Made by a program: the position numbers and the translations under genes
Shown here: piece after piece, positions 1-9,036 of the stretch
Numbering within the stretch: the stretch's first letter is position 1
How the letters are laid out: each line of letters begins with the position of its first letter
The notes under the pieces: generated by a model
Seen by the model: the letters and a program-made list of their open reading frames with translations, nothing else
Told to the model about the DNA's origin: nothing
Databases searched by the model: none
Source: an uncultured Lachnospiraceae bacterium
Lineage (GTDB): Bacteria; Bacillota; Clostridia; Lachnospirales; Lachnospiraceae
Length of the DNA: 64,000 bases
NCBI GenBank assembly: GCA_958428365.1
Contig: CAUAFT010000002.1
Span: 192,723-256,722 of the forward strand
Direction: 5' to 3'

Positions 1-367
1 TCTGCGCCGTGAGCTGCTCCTGGATCTGGGGTCTTTTGGCATAAATCTCCACCGTTCTTGCCAGCTTGCTCAGTCCCACCACTTTTCCGTCAGGGATGTA
101 TGCCACATGGGCTTTTCCATAAAAAGGGAGCAGATGATGCTCACAGGTGGAATAAAAGACAATGTCCTTTTCCAATACCATGGCATTGCTGTCGGCATGG
201 AAGGTCTTAGAAAGGGGATCCTTCGCATCCAGACCAAGCCCCCCGTAAATCTCCTCGTACATTCTCGCAATGCGTTCCGGGGTCTCGGCAAGTCCCTCTC
301 TTGAAACATCCTCTCCAATTCCCTCCAAAATCAGACGCACGCCCTCTTTTATCTTCTTCTCATCCAT
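1..367 (-). CDS. folE: GTP cyclohydrolase I (partial, C-terminus cut by window edge)
   Basis: Converts GTP to 7,8-dihydroneopterin triphosphate, the first step of tetrahydropterin and folate synthesis. About 122 residues are visible. They begin MDEKKIKEGVRLILEGIGED and contain the family signature TPERIARMYEEIYGG, then STCEHHLLPFYGKAHVAYIP with the zinc-binding Cys and His residues, then GLSKLARTVEIYAKRPQ. The start ATG (367-365) overlaps the folC stop by 8 bases, so the two are translationally coupled. The order folC-folE gives a folate-synthesis end to the parE-parC operon. The remaining C-terminal third lies outside the window. Identity is confident from the motifs. Confidence 0.95.
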   Translation of the reverse strand, partial: MDEKKIKEGVRLILEGIGEDVSREGLAETPERIARMYEEIYGGLGLDAKDPLSKTFHADSNAMVLEKDIVFYSTCEHHLLPFYGKAHVAYIPDGKVVGLSKLARTVEIYAKRPQIQEQLTAQ

Positions 368-1676
368 TTGTTCCACCTGTGCTTTCCACTTTCTCAATCT
401 TTGCCAGAGCTCTTTTGACCTCTCCTAAATAAGACAGGGAGCCGAATGCCACGATCACATCCTCTGATCCGGCATTTGCAAGGGCTTCTTTTACAGCGTC
501 GGCGATCACCGGCATGTAGGTCACATCCTTCGCATACCGCCCGACCTCCTCTGCAAGAATCCCGCCGTCCAGCGCCCTTGGATTCTCCGGCGTTACGGTG
601 TAGACCTTCTTAGCTCTTCTAAGAAGCTCTCCTGTCATCTCCGTATATTCTTTATCTGCAAGTACCCCTATTATATATATTATTTTTCTGTTTGTAAAAT
701 CCTTTTCTATGGTTTCCCTAAGGCGCGCCGCTGCCGCCGGGTTGTGCGCGCCGTCAATTAAAAACAGCGGCTTCTTCTTCAGCACCTCAAAACGCCCCTG
801 CCATCTCGCCTCTGAGATTCCATTTCGGACATTTTCCGCTCCGATATGAAAACCGGATCTCTCCAACAGCTCCAGAACCGCCAGCGCCAGCGCCAGATTC
901 TCCCTCTGATAGCTGCCGGAGAGTCCGGTGGAGACCCTGCCATAGAAGGGATGCTCCATCACCAGCTTATCCAGAGACATCTGTATCACATCGCAGGCAG
1001 AAGCATCCGCAAACAGGCAGCGTGACTGCTGCTCCTTTGCCCTTTTGGCAATCACCTGATCCACCTGGGGATCCTGCTTCAATGCGATCACGGGACAGCC
1101 CTTTTTAATGATCCCCGCCTTGGTCTGCGCAATCTCACACAGGGTATCGCCAAGAAACTGCATATGGTCGTAATCAATGGAGGTCAGTACACTGCAAAGG
1201 GGATGGGTAATGAGATTCGTGGCGTCCTCCGCTCCTCCCATGCCCACCTCCAACAGCACCAGATCACAGTTTTTTTCATAGAAATATAAAAATGCCGCGG
1301 CTGTCTCCACCTCAAAGACCGTGGGATGGGGATTCCCCATCGAAACCAGATTCTCACAGGCTTCTCTTACACGCTGCATGATCCGGGCATAGTCCTCCGG
1401 GGAGATCATCTCCTCCCCGATAAGAAAGACCTCTCTTCGCTCAAAGACTGCCGGGGAGTTAAAGCGTCCCACCCGGTAGCCGCTCTTCCTGAGGGCTGCG
1501 GATAAAAAGGCGCAGACGGATCCCTTTCCGTTGGTGCCTGCCACATGGATGATCTTCAGTTCCTCCTGGACGTCCTCTAATTCGTGCATGAGGTTACGGA
1601 TACTGTCCAGTCCAAGGATGCTGCCATATTTTTTTGTGCTGTCTGCAAAAGCAACTGCCTGCTCATAGGTCATCAT
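360..1676 (-). CDS. folC: Bifunctional folylpolyglutamate synthase/dihydrofolate synthase
   Basis: ATP-dependent ligase that joins glutamate to dihydropteroate and extends the polyglutamate tail of folates. The 438-residue length is normal for the family. The Mur-ligase-type P-loop HVAGTNGKGS lies near residues 44-53 and the second signature LEVGMGGAEDATN near residue 140. A C-terminal domain motif LIDGAHNPAAA follows near residue 307. The start ATG overlaps the parC stop by 4 bases (ATGA) and the end overlaps folE by 8, so the gene is embedded in one transcript. Nothing is unusual in the sequence. Confidence 0.95.
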   Translation of the reverse strand: MMTYEQAVAFADSTKKYGSILGLDSIRNLMHELEDVQEELKIIHVAGTNGKGSVCAFLSAALRKSGYRVGRFNSPAVFERREVFLIGEEMISPEDYARIMQRVREACENLVSMGNPHPTVFEVETAAAFLYFYEKNCDLVLLEVGMGGAEDATNLITHPLCSVLTSIDYDHMQFLGDTLCEIAQTKAGIIKKGCPVIALKQDPQVDQVIAKRAKEQQSRCLFADASACDVIQMSLDKLVMEHPFYGRVSTGLSGSYQRENLALALAVLELLERSGFHIGAENVRNGISEARWQGRFEVLKKKPLFLIDGAHNPAAAARLRETIEKDFTNRKIIYIIGVLADKEYTEMTGELLRRAKKVYTVTPENPRALDGGILAEEVGRYAKDVTYMPVIADAVKEALANAGSEDVIVAFGSLSYLGEVKRALAKIEKVESTGGTNG

Positions 1677-3913
1677 TTTTTTACGCCTCTGGTATCCCGG
1701 TTTGCAATATGAAGCCTGTGGAGCGCCACTTCTTTGTCTTTTACGTTTACGGTTCGCTGTTCCTCCGGTGCCAGCAGATAGATCTCCTGTAAGGTCTCTC
1801 CCGGACTGAGCTTCATGCCCCGCACGCCGATGGCACCCTTCTTCTTCTCCGGGATCTGCGCTGCATCTATCCGCAGGAAATACTCCTTTTGGGAGCGGAG
1901 GATCAGGGTCTCCTCCCCTTCTATTATGCTCATGAGAAGCAGACTGTCGCCCTCGCCCAGCTTCGTCGCCGCCGTAGTCCGTTTTGCCACGTCAAACTCC
2001 GTTCCATTTACGACCTTGAACATGCCGTTTTTCGTTCCAAACAGGATTTTTTTCTCCAGTAACGCCTGCAGATTCATGAGATAGACGATATTTTCCTGAC
2101 TGCTGTCATAGTTGCTGAGATTGTCAATGGGCTGTCCCTTATCCCGGAACTTGCCAAAAGGCAGATCCAGGACCTTGATCAGATGCATACTTCCCCCATC
2201 GGTAAAGACGCAGATCTTATCCGTATTCTTACACCGGAGGACATAGCGGTTCTCGGAATCCGCCGCCTCCTGATTCCTCTCATAGGTTGCCTCATCCACA
2301 CATCTTCCATACCCGAAGCGATCCATTAAAAATACCACGTCCATCTCTTCGATCTTCTTCTCCTCAAAGACCGCTTCCTTCACATTGTCGATCTCAGTCC
2401 TGCGGGCTGTGGCATATTCCTTTTTAAAGGCATCCAGTTCTTTGATGATAACCTTCGCCATGGTGGTGCGGTTGCTTAAGATATCCTCATAGCTTGCGAT
2501 ATTTTTCAGGGTCTTCTCGTGATCCTTCATCAAAGCTTCCAGTTCCAGACCAATCAATCTATAGAGACGCATCTCCAAAATAGCCGTCGCCTGCCGCTCC
2601 GTGAAGCGGAGCTGGGAGGCCGCCCTCCTGGAAGTCTCGGACTTGAAATGTATCTGATCGGTCTTTCCCTGGATCAGGCATGCCTTTGCTTCCTTAATAT
2701 TTTTGGATCCGCGGAGGATCTCGATGATTAAGTCAATGACGTCGCAGGCCTTGATCAATCCTTCCTGGACTTCCTTTTTCTCCAGCTCCCTGGTCAGCAG
2801 GGTCTTATATTTTCTTGTGGCGATCTCATACTGGAAATTCACATGATGGCGGATCATCGGAACGATTCCCATCGTCTCCGGTCTGCCCTCCGCCACTGCT
2901 AACATATTAACACTGAAGGTATCCTCTAACTTCGTCTTTTTATATAACAGGTTGCAGAGATTCTGTGCATCGGCTCCCCGCTTCAGCTCCAGGACAATGC
3001 GGATCCCCTCCTTGGAAGATTGGTTGGAAATGTCCACGATATCCGTGGTCTTTTTGCTCTCCACCAGGGAGTAGACGTCGTTCAAAAACTTGCCGATATT
3101 TGCGCCGATCATGGTATAGGGAATCTCAGTAATGACCAGACGCTCCCTGCCGCCCTTTGCCTTCTCGATCTCCACCCTGCCGCGGACCTTGATCTTCCCG
3201 CTTCCTGTGGAATAAATAGATATCAGATCATCCTTATTGGTGACGATTCCTCCGGTTGGAAAATCCGGTCCCTTGATATATTCCATCATCTGTTCCGTAT
3301 TGATATCAGGATTCTTCATATATGCTTTGACACCGTCGATCACCTCTCCGAAGTTATGAGGCGGAATACTGGTCGCCATACCAACGGCAATTCCCTCGGC
3401 TCCGTTAATTAAGATGTTCGGTACTTTTACCGGAAGCACCTCCGGCTCCTTCTCCGTCTCATCGAAGTTCGGCACAAAGTCCACCACATCCTTGTCCAGA
3501 TCAGCCAGATACGCCTCCTGGGTGATTTTTTGCAGTCTCGCCTCGGTGTAACGCATGGCAGCCGCCCCGTCTCCTTCGATGGAGCCGAAGTTGCCGTGAC
3601 CGTCCACCAAAGGCAATCCCTTTTTGAACTCCTGTGCCATGACCACCAGCGCCTCATAGATGGAGCTGTCCCCGTGAGGGTGGTATTTACCCATGGTATC
3701 TCCCACGATGCGGGCACATTTCCGGTAAGGTCTGTCGTAGCGGATTCCCAGCTCGTGCATATCATAGAGGGTACGTCTTTGCACCGGCTTCAACCCGTCC
3801 CTCACATCCGGCAGGGCACGGGCGATAATAACACTCATGGCATAGTCGATATAGGATTTTTGCATGACCTCCGAATATTCTGTTCTGATTAAGTTCTCTT
3901 CTCTCACTTCCAT
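1673..3913 (-). CDS. parC: DNA topoisomerase IV subunit A (ParC/GyrA family)
   Basis: Type II topoisomerase breakage-reunion subunit. The active-site tyrosine is Tyr122 (AAMRYTEARL). The quinolone-determining region GDTMGKYHPHGDSSIYEA covers residues 71-88, with Ser83 and Glu87 at the positions of E. coli GyrA Ser83/Asp87. The C-terminal half has degenerate beta-pinwheel blades. At 746 aa, paired directly with a 640-aa ParE-like subunit (11-bp gap), it fits topoisomerase IV better than gyrase, because clostridial gyrase genes usually sit near dnaA-recF. A second gyrase copy remains possible from sequence alone. Confidence 0.88.
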   Translation of the reverse strand: MEVREENLIRTEYSEVMQKSYIDYAMSVIIARALPDVRDGLKPVQRRTLYDMHELGIRYDRPYRKCARIVGDTMGKYHPHGDSSIYEALVVMAQEFKKGLPLVDGHGNFGSIEGDGAAAMRYTEARLQKITQEAYLADLDKDVVDFVPNFDETEKEPEVLPVKVPNILINGAEGIAVGMATSIPPHNFGEVIDGVKAYMKNPDINTEQMMEYIKGPDFPTGGIVTNKDDLISIYSTGSGKIKVRGRVEIEKAKGGRERLVITEIPYTMIGANIGKFLNDVYSLVESKKTTDIVDISNQSSKEGIRIVLELKRGADAQNLCNLLYKKTKLEDTFSVNMLAVAEGRPETMGIVPMIRHHVNFQYEIATRKYKTLLTRELEKKEVQEGLIKACDVIDLIIEILRGSKNIKEAKACLIQGKTDQIHFKSETSRRAASQLRFTERQATAILEMRLYRLIGLELEALMKDHEKTLKNIASYEDILSNRTTMAKVIIKELDAFKKEYATARRTEIDNVKEAVFEEKKIEEMDVVFLMDRFGYGRCVDEATYERNQEAADSENRYVLRCKNTDKICVFTDGGSMHLIKVLDLPFGKFRDKGQPIDNLSNYDSSQENIVYLMNLQALLEKKILFGTKNGMFKVVNGTEFDVAKRTTAATKLGEGDSLLLMSIIEGEETLILRSQKEYFLRIDAAQIPEKKKGAIGVRGMKLSPGETLQEIYLLAPEEQRTVNVKDKEVALHRLHIANRDTRGVKK

Positions 3914-3924
3914 GGTCTTTCCTC

Positions 3925-5847
3925 CTAGATATCCAGTTCCGCATCATTGGCATGTTCATAGATAAAGGCGCGTCTTGGCGGCACGTCCGACCCCATTAAC
4001 ATCTCCGTTACATCGGACGCCATCCTGCCGTCCTCAATGACCACCTGCTTTAGCATACGGGTTTTGGGATCCAAAGTAGTCTCCCAGAGCTGCTCCGCGT
4101 CCATCTCGCCCAGACCCTTGTATCTTTGCAGGGTAAAGGAACCCTTCTGACGCTTACGGTACTTTTCTAAAGCCGCATCGTCATAGAGATATTCTTCCTC
4201 CCCCTTAGACGGAATCGCCTTATAGAGAGGCGGCATGGCGATATAGACATGTCCCTCTAAGATCAGTTCCGGCATAAAACGGTAAAACAAGGTCAGCAGT
4301 AAAGTGGAGATGTGGGCTCCGTCCACATCGGCATCCGCCATAATGATGATCTTATCATACCGCAGCCTGCTGATATCAAAGTCATTGCCGTACCCTTCCG
4401 AAAAGCCACAGCCAAAGGCATTGATCATGGTCTTGATCTCCGCATTGGCAAGTACCTTATCGATGGTCGCTTTCTCCACATTTAAGATCTTTCCGCGGAT
4501 CGGCAGGATTGCCTGGTAATTCCGATCCCGCGCCGTTTTGGCGGAACCGCCCGCGGAATCTCCCTCCACAATAAAGATCTCGCACTTGGAGGCGTCCCGG
4601 CTCTCGCAGTTCGCCAGCTTTCCATTGGAGTCAAAGGAGAACTTCTGTTTGGTCAGCAGATTGGTCTTTGCCTTTTCCTCAGTCTTACGGATCTTAGCGG
4701 CACGCTCCGCACAGGAGATCACAGCCTTTAGATCTTCCAGATTTTTATCAAAATAGAGCTGAATCTCGTCCCCCGTGATCTTGGCAGCCGCTCTGGCGGC
4801 ATCCTGGTTGTCCAGCTTGGTCTTGGTCTGTCCCTCGAAACGGGGGTCGGGATGCTTGATGGTCACCACCGCCGTCATGCCGTTTCGTACATCGGCTCCC
4901 GTGAAGTTGGCGTCCTTTTCCTTCAGGATCCCCAGCTCTCTGGCATACTGGTTAATGACGCTGGTCATCACGGTCTTAAATCCCGTGATATGGGTGCCCC
5001 CCTCCGCGTTGTAGATATTGTTGCAGAATCCCAGAATATTCTCGTGAAACTCCGTGGTGTACTGAAACGCTGCTTCCACGGTGATTCCCTCATTTTCCCC
5101 CGTAAAATAAATCACCTCATGAAGGGTCTCGCATTTTTTATTCAGTTCTTTGACAAAGCCGACAATGCCCTCCTCCTCGTGGAAGATGATCTGCTCCGGT
5201 TCTTCTAACCGCTTATCCTCATAGATAATGGTAAGCTCCGGATTCAGGTAGGCGGTCTCATGGAGACGGCTCTTGACCTCGTCCTCCTTGAATCTGGTCT
5301 TTTCAAAAATCTCCGGATCCGGCAGGAAGTTGATCTTCGTTCCGGTCTGCTTCGTCCTGCCGATGATGGGCAGCAGTCCGTTTTCCAATTCCAGCACCGG
5401 GATTCCCCTCTCATAGCGGTCGTGGTGCACTGCCCCCTCCCTGGAGATCTGTACGTCCATATAGGTGGACAGAGCATTGACCACGGAGGAGCCCACACCA
5501 TGGAGTCCTCCGCTGGTCTTATAGGCTCCGTCGTCGAATTTTCCCCCGGCATGAAGGGTGGTAAATACCAGACGCGCCGCCGGAATCCCCTTCTCGTGCA
5601 TCCCTACCGGAACTCCCCTTCCGTTGTCCTCTACGGTACAGGAACCGTCCGCCTCCAGGGTCACATGGATGGTGTCACAGTTGCCCGCTAAGTGCTCATC
5701 CACAGCGTTGTCTACGATCTCATATATTAAATGGTTTAAACCTTTTCTTGTTACGCTTCCGATATACATGCCCGGCCGTTTTCTGACTGCTTCCAGGCCT
5801 TCCAAAACGGCGATATTTCCGGCATCGTATGTCTGTTTTTCTGCCAT
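3925..5847 (-). CDS. parE: DNA topoisomerase IV subunit B (ParE/GyrB family)
   Basis: ATPase subunit of a type II topoisomerase. The GHKL ATPase motifs EIVDNAVDEH (about residue 43), VEDNGRGVP (about 71) and GGLHGVGSSVVNALS (about 113) are intact. The TOPRIM motifs EGDSAGG (about 427) and DADVDGAH (about 502) are also intact. I chose ATG 5847 (MAEKQTYDAG) over an in-frame start 19 codons upstream. It follows a GAGGGA ribosome binding site, and homologues start close to this YDAGNIAVLEGLEAVRKRPGMYIG region. It heads the parE-parC-folC-folE operon behind the promoter at 5888-5917. Confidence 0.9.
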   Translation of the reverse strand: MAEKQTYDAGNIAVLEGLEAVRKRPGMYIGSVTRKGLNHLIYEIVDNAVDEHLAGNCDTIHVTLEADGSCTVEDNGRGVPVGMHEKGIPAARLVFTTLHAGGKFDDGAYKTSGGLHGVGSSVVNALSTYMDVQISREGAVHHDRYERGIPVLELENGLLPIIGRTKQTGTKINFLPDPEIFEKTRFKEDEVKSRLHETAYLNPELTIIYEDKRLEEPEQIIFHEEEGIVGFVKELNKKCETLHEVIYFTGENEGITVEAAFQYTTEFHENILGFCNNIYNAEGGTHITGFKTVMTSVINQYARELGILKEKDANFTGADVRNGMTAVVTIKHPDPRFEGQTKTKLDNQDAARAAAKITGDEIQLYFDKNLEDLKAVISCAERAAKIRKTEEKAKTNLLTKQKFSFDSNGKLANCESRDASKCEIFIVEGDSAGGSAKTARDRNYQAILPIRGKILNVEKATIDKVLANAEIKTMINAFGCGFSEGYGNDFDISRLRYDKIIIMADADVDGAHISTLLLTLFYRFMPELILEGHVYIAMPPLYKAIPSKGEEEYLYDDAALEKYRKRQKGSFTLQRYKGLGEMDAEQLWETTLDPKTRMLKQVVIEDGRMASDVTEMLMGSDVPPRRAFIYEHANDAELDI

Positions 5848-5887
5848 TTTCGTCCCTCTTTCTTCGCAAAATCTGCCATACTTACCT

Positions 5888-5917
5888 AGTATAGCACATG
5901 GCATTTGGGATTTTCAA
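5888..5917 (-). promoter_or_regulatory. Sigma-A type promoter of the parE operon
   Basis: On the minus strand TTGAAA (5917-5912), an 18-bp spacer and TATACT (5893-5888) lie about 40 bases upstream of the parE start. This is a consensus match only; no transcript data are available. Confidence 0.6.
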
Positions 5918-5957
5918 TATGGAAAACGGATTGCAATGGCTGGCGAAATTCTGCCAT

Positions 5958-6000
5958 AAAAAAATGAACTCATTGACTCTATTCCATGTCAATGAGTTCA
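5958..6000 (-). terminator. Intrinsic terminator overlapping the cdaR-like stop codon
   Basis: A perfect 13-bp inverted repeat (5965-5977 and 5988-6000) with a 10-base loop is followed on the minus strand by seven T residues. The first arm is coding sequence for the last residues (ELID) of the upstream regulator, and the stop codon lies at the loop/second arm side. Confidence 0.85.
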
Positions 6001-7073
6001 GATTCCCTGCTCCCCAGCCTCTCCTTGCACATCAGCGCCAGCCGGAACTTCATGGCGTCGTCGAACTTCCGCACATCCAGCCCCACTGCCTTCTCGATCC
6101 GCTCCAGGCGATAGACCAGAGTATTTCTGTGGACGTACATCTGCCTTGCAGTCTCGGAGATATTCAGGTCATTATCAAAAAATCTCCGAATCGTCTTCAC
6201 ATCCTCCTCGTCCAGCAATTCTTCCCTCCCGTCAAAGACCTCCTTTACAAAATCCCTGCAAAGTTCTTCCGGCATCTGAAAGACCAGTTTTCCAATGCCA
6301 AGCCTGTCGAAGGCGAGAATGGAATCCTGTCCATAAAAAATCTTTCCAATCTCCAATGCCAGAAGCGCCTCCTGATAGGAACGAGTGATTTCCGTAAGAC
6401 TCTGCGCTTTTTTTCCATAACCGATGGAAACCTGCTGCATCGCTTCCGCCTGTACATTGTCGGAGATCATCCTTGCCAGAGCTTCCAGCTCATCCGGTTC
6501 ATCCAATTCTTTCACATCTTTTATGAGCGCAATGCTCTGTTCATCGATCTCGATAAGAAAGTCTTTTTCCCCATCGGAAAACAGATTTTTCAGCGTCTCC
6601 ACCGTCGCCATATCTTTTTTTCCCACAGTCCTTATGACATAGACCACCCATTCCGATTGAGAAATATGCAGCCGTTTCGCCCGCCCATAGAGCTCGTCCC
6701 CGCTGATATTTCCATAGAGGACCTGCTGTAAAAAACTGCTCTTATTGACACGCTGGGACTCTGCCTCCAGAAGATTGCGTATCTGACATACGGCAAGCCT
6801 GCCCACCATGTAGGACTCCTCCACTGCCGCCCGCACCAGCAGCACATATTCTTCCTCTGTCTGGGACAGGGGGATCCTCAGAAAATGGAATCCATCCATG
6901 GTCAACGCCTCCGCGCAAACCTCTGCGAACTGCCGTACTTTTTTTCCCAATCCTTCCTGGGGTTCAAAGGTGGCGGCCGCCACCTCTCCTTCCCCTGTGA
7001 ATATGGCGCTGTCGATACGGGAGATTTCTTTGATCTCTTTCAGCGCTTTTGCTAACTTTTGATTTTGCGTCAT
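5979..7073 (-). CDS. CdaR/PucR-family transcriptional regulator
   Basis: 364-residue protein whose C-terminal 60 residues (RRFFDNDLNISETARQMYVH and following RNTLVYRLERIEKAVG) form the PucR/CdaR-type helix-turn-helix. The N-terminal part is likely a sensor/GGDEF-like regulatory fold, as in sugar-diacid regulators, with no recognisable ligand motif. It lies 73 bases downstream of an MsmK/UgpC-type sugar ABC ATPase with its own promoter between them, so a role in carbohydrate uptake control is an inference from context. Start ATG 7073 is preceded by an AGGA-like site. Ligand and targets are unknown. Confidence 0.85.
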   Translation of the reverse strand: MTQNQKLAKALKEIKEISRIDSAIFTGEGEVAAATFEPQEGLGKKVRQFAEVCAEALTMDGFHFLRIPLSQTEEEYVLLVRAAVEESYMVGRLAVCQIRNLLEAESQRVNKSSFLQQVLYGNISGDELYGRAKRLHISQSEWVVYVIRTVGKKDMATVETLKNLFSDGEKDFLIEIDEQSIALIKDVKELDEPDELEALARMISDNVQAEAMQQVSIGYGKKAQSLTEITRSYQEALLALEIGKIFYGQDSILAFDRLGIGKLVFQMPEELCRDFVKEVFDGREELLDEEDVKTIRRFFDNDLNISETARQMYVHRNTLVYRLERIEKAVGLDVRKFDDAMKFRLALMCKERLGSRESELIDME

Positions 7074-7108
7074 TGTCCGAACATCCTATACTTTTTTATG
7101 ATATCCGA

Positions 7109-7137
7109 ATTATAACCCAAATAAATACTTAATACAA
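7109..7137 (-). promoter_or_regulatory. Promoter of the CdaR-like regulator gene
   Basis: Minus-strand TTGTAT (7137-7132), 17-bp spacer, perfect TATAAT (7114-7109), 36 bases upstream of the start codon. Confidence 0.65.
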
Positions 7138-7146
7138 CCATCCGAT

Positions 7147-8259
7147 TTAGTTCGTAATGGTAAGCTCACTCTCCTTGTCAAACACATGGATCTTCTCCGG
7201 ATCCAACGCCAGCTTGATATGATCTCCCATCTCCGCCGTCGTCCTTGAAGCTACTCTTGCCGTCATGGCTACGCCCGCCACGGTATAATAAAGCAGCACT
7301 TCCGAACCAAGCAGCTCATAGCCTGTCACATCGGCTTCGATCACCGTATCCTTATGGGTTTCAATGCTGATCTGGGAATCGTCAATATCATCTGGACGGA
7401 TTCCCATCACAACGGTCTTGCCTTCATATCCTCCCTCGATCAGTTTTTCCGCCTTTGCCGGAGGAAGAACTATGGAAAATTCACCGAACTCCAATCTTAC
7501 CTCTTCTCCCTGTACCTTGCAGACTGCGTCGATAAAATTCATCTGCGGGGAACCGATAAATCCCGCCACAAACAGATTATCCGGCTCGTTATAGAGTTTC
7601 TTCGGGGTATCTACCTGCTGGATCACTCCGTCTTTTAACACGACGATCCTGGTGCCTAGAGTCATGGCTTCCGTCTGATCATGGGTGACGTAAATAATGG
7701 TGGCTCCCAGTCTGTGATGCAGATTTGCAATCTCTGAGCGCATCTGTACTCTCAGCTTTGCATCCAGGTTAGAAAGAGGCTCATCCATCAGGAACACCTT
7801 CGGGTTACGCACAATGGCGCGTCCCATGGCAACCCTCTGTCTCTGACCGCCGGATAATGCCTTTGGTTTCCGGTCTAACAGCTGTTCCAGATCCAGGATC
7901 TTCGCCGCGTCCAGAACTTTTTTTCTGATCTCCTCCTTCGGCAGCTTCCGAAGCTTCAAACCAAACGCCATATTGTCAAATACCGTCATATGCGGATAGA
8001 GGGCGTAATTCTGGAATACCATCGCGATATCCCGGTCCTTTGGCTCGATATCGTTCATCCTCTTTCCGTCAATATAGAGGTCTCCGCTGGTAATCTCCTC
8101 CAGTCCCGCGATCATACGGAGGGTGGTGGACTTTCCACAGCCGGAAGGTCCTACAAAAATAATAAATTCTTCATCCTCGATCTCTAAGTTAAAATCCTTT
8201 ACCGCTTCAAATCCGTTTGGATAACGTTTTCCGATTCCCTGTAATGATAAACTTGCCAT
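7147..8259 (-). CDS. Sugar ABC transporter ATP-binding protein (MsmK/UgpC type)
   Basis: Cytoplasmic ATPase that powers CUT1-type carbohydrate importers. 370 residues. Walker A GPSGCGKST is near residue 37, Q-loop VFQNYALYPHMTV near 81, signature LSGGQRQRVAMGRAIVR near 134, Walker B VFLMDEPLSNLDAKLR near 155 and H-loop THDQTEAMTLG near 190. A C-terminal TOBE/MalK regulatory domain follows (GIRPDDI). No permease or binding-protein gene is adjacent. This is typical of MsmK/MsmX-type ATPases, which are encoded alone and shared by several sugar transporters. A GGGAGAG site precedes ATG 8259. Confidence 0.93.
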   Translation of the reverse strand: MASLSLQGIGKRYPNGFEAVKDFNLEIEDEEFIIFVGPSGCGKSTTLRMIAGLEEITSGDLYIDGKRMNDIEPKDRDIAMVFQNYALYPHMTVFDNMAFGLKLRKLPKEEIRKKVLDAAKILDLEQLLDRKPKALSGGQRQRVAMGRAIVRNPKVFLMDEPLSNLDAKLRVQMRSEIANLHHRLGATIIYVTHDQTEAMTLGTRIVVLKDGVIQQVDTPKKLYNEPDNLFVAGFIGSPQMNFIDAVCKVQGEEVRLEFGEFSIVLPPAKAEKLIEGGYEGKTVVMGIRPDDIDDSQISIETHKDTVIEADVTGYELLGSEVLLYYTVAGVAMTARVASRTTAEMGDHIKLALDPEKIHVFDKESELTITN

Positions 8260-8355
8260 AATTTGTCTCTCCCATCTATTATGATATAAAAAAGAATCTC
8301 GCTTTGCAGAACTCTATGCCGCAGTGCGAGGGTCTGCCCCAGCGAATCGAGGGCA

Positions 8356-8378
8356 TCCTGCCCGGAAGGCTTTTTATT
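8356..8378. repeat. Short dispersed repeat, copy 1
   Basis: A 23-bp block (CCTGCCCGGAAGGCTTTTTA core) is 21/23 identical to 63244-63266. Both copies sit next to a hairpin and an AAAAGAAT string in a non-coding gap. Confidence 0.5.
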
Positions 8379-8382
8379 ATCA

Positions 8383-8417
8383 TAAAAGAATCCCCGCATT
8401 TTTGCTATGCGGGGATT
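8383..8417 (-). terminator. Intrinsic terminator downstream of dut
   Basis: Perfect 11-bp stem AATCCCCGCAT / ATGCGGGGATT (8389-8399 and 8407-8417) with a 7-base loop. On the minus strand it is followed by CTTTTAT. It ends the nrdD-nrdG-dut stretch about 100 bases past dut. Confidence 0.85.
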
Positions 8418-8517
8418 CCACAAAATTTCATCTCTTTCTTCGTCGGATTTCCAAAGACCCTGTTTTCTCCGTCAACCTGACGGATTTTTTCATCTCTGTT
8501 ATACAGATTGACGAATG

Positions 8518-8952
8518 CTACTGTTTTCCTGTGGTGCCAAATCCGCCCCGGTTCTCATTGCCCAGGGTTTCTGTCTCGTCAAAGGAGATCTCTTCCATAT
8601 TCTTAAAGATACGGAACTGACAGATCCGGTCGTTCTGCCGTATCACCGTATCTCTCGTGGCATAGACCGGCATTCTCCACATGTCCTCGTCGCCGCAGTA
8701 GGTACAGTCCACAATTCCGCAGCTATTGGTCTGAAGGATCCCGTAATTTTTAAATGTGGAACTCCTTGGCACAATATGCGCCTCATACCCCTTCGGCAGT
8801 TCCATCGCCACACCCAGGGGGATCAGCTTGAACTCCCCTGCCTTCAACTCCACGGTATCCGATGCCCGCAGGTCGATCCAGTCGGACTTGCCATCTATAT
8901 ATTCCAGTCTGTCTATTGCATCGGTAAAATATTTGATTCTGATTTTTTGCAT
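8518..8952 (-). CDS. dut: dUTP diphosphatase
   Basis: Hydrolyses dUTP to dUMP and PPi, which keeps uracil out of DNA and feeds dTMP synthesis. The 144-residue sequence shows the five dUTPase motifs: DLRAS (1), PRSSTFKNYGI (2), GIVDCTYCGD (3, with the catalytic Asp), NDRICQFRI (4) and the C-terminal NRGGFGTTGK (5) that closes over the active site. It lies 84 bp downstream of nrdG, so it may be co-transcribed with the anaerobic ribonucleotide reductase, which would be a sensible dNTP-supply unit. Confidence 0.93.
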   Translation of the reverse strand: MQKIRIKYFTDAIDRLEYIDGKSDWIDLRASDTVELKAGEFKLIPLGVAMELPKGYEAHIVPRSSTFKNYGILQTNSCGIVDCTYCGDEDMWRMPVYATRDTVIRQNDRICQFRIFKNMEEISFDETETLGNENRGGFGTTGKQ

Positions 8953-9036
8953 AACTTCTCCTTTTACATCCTCATTCCATATTGATCCTTATGTATCTTC
9001 ATCTGCTGTCCACAGTGAAATGTAATCATTCCAGAA

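Noticed and set aside
8199..8423. A 74-codon minus-strand ORF between dut and the ABC ATPase
   Set aside because: It runs through the dut terminator and the short dispersed repeat and into the ATPase gene, with no ribosome binding site; it looks like chance coding across a repeat.
8468..8490. Small hairpin CCGTCA/TGACGG followed by T6 on the plus strand
   Set aside because: It points as a plus-strand terminator, but no plus-strand gene lies upstream; the stem is only 6 bp.
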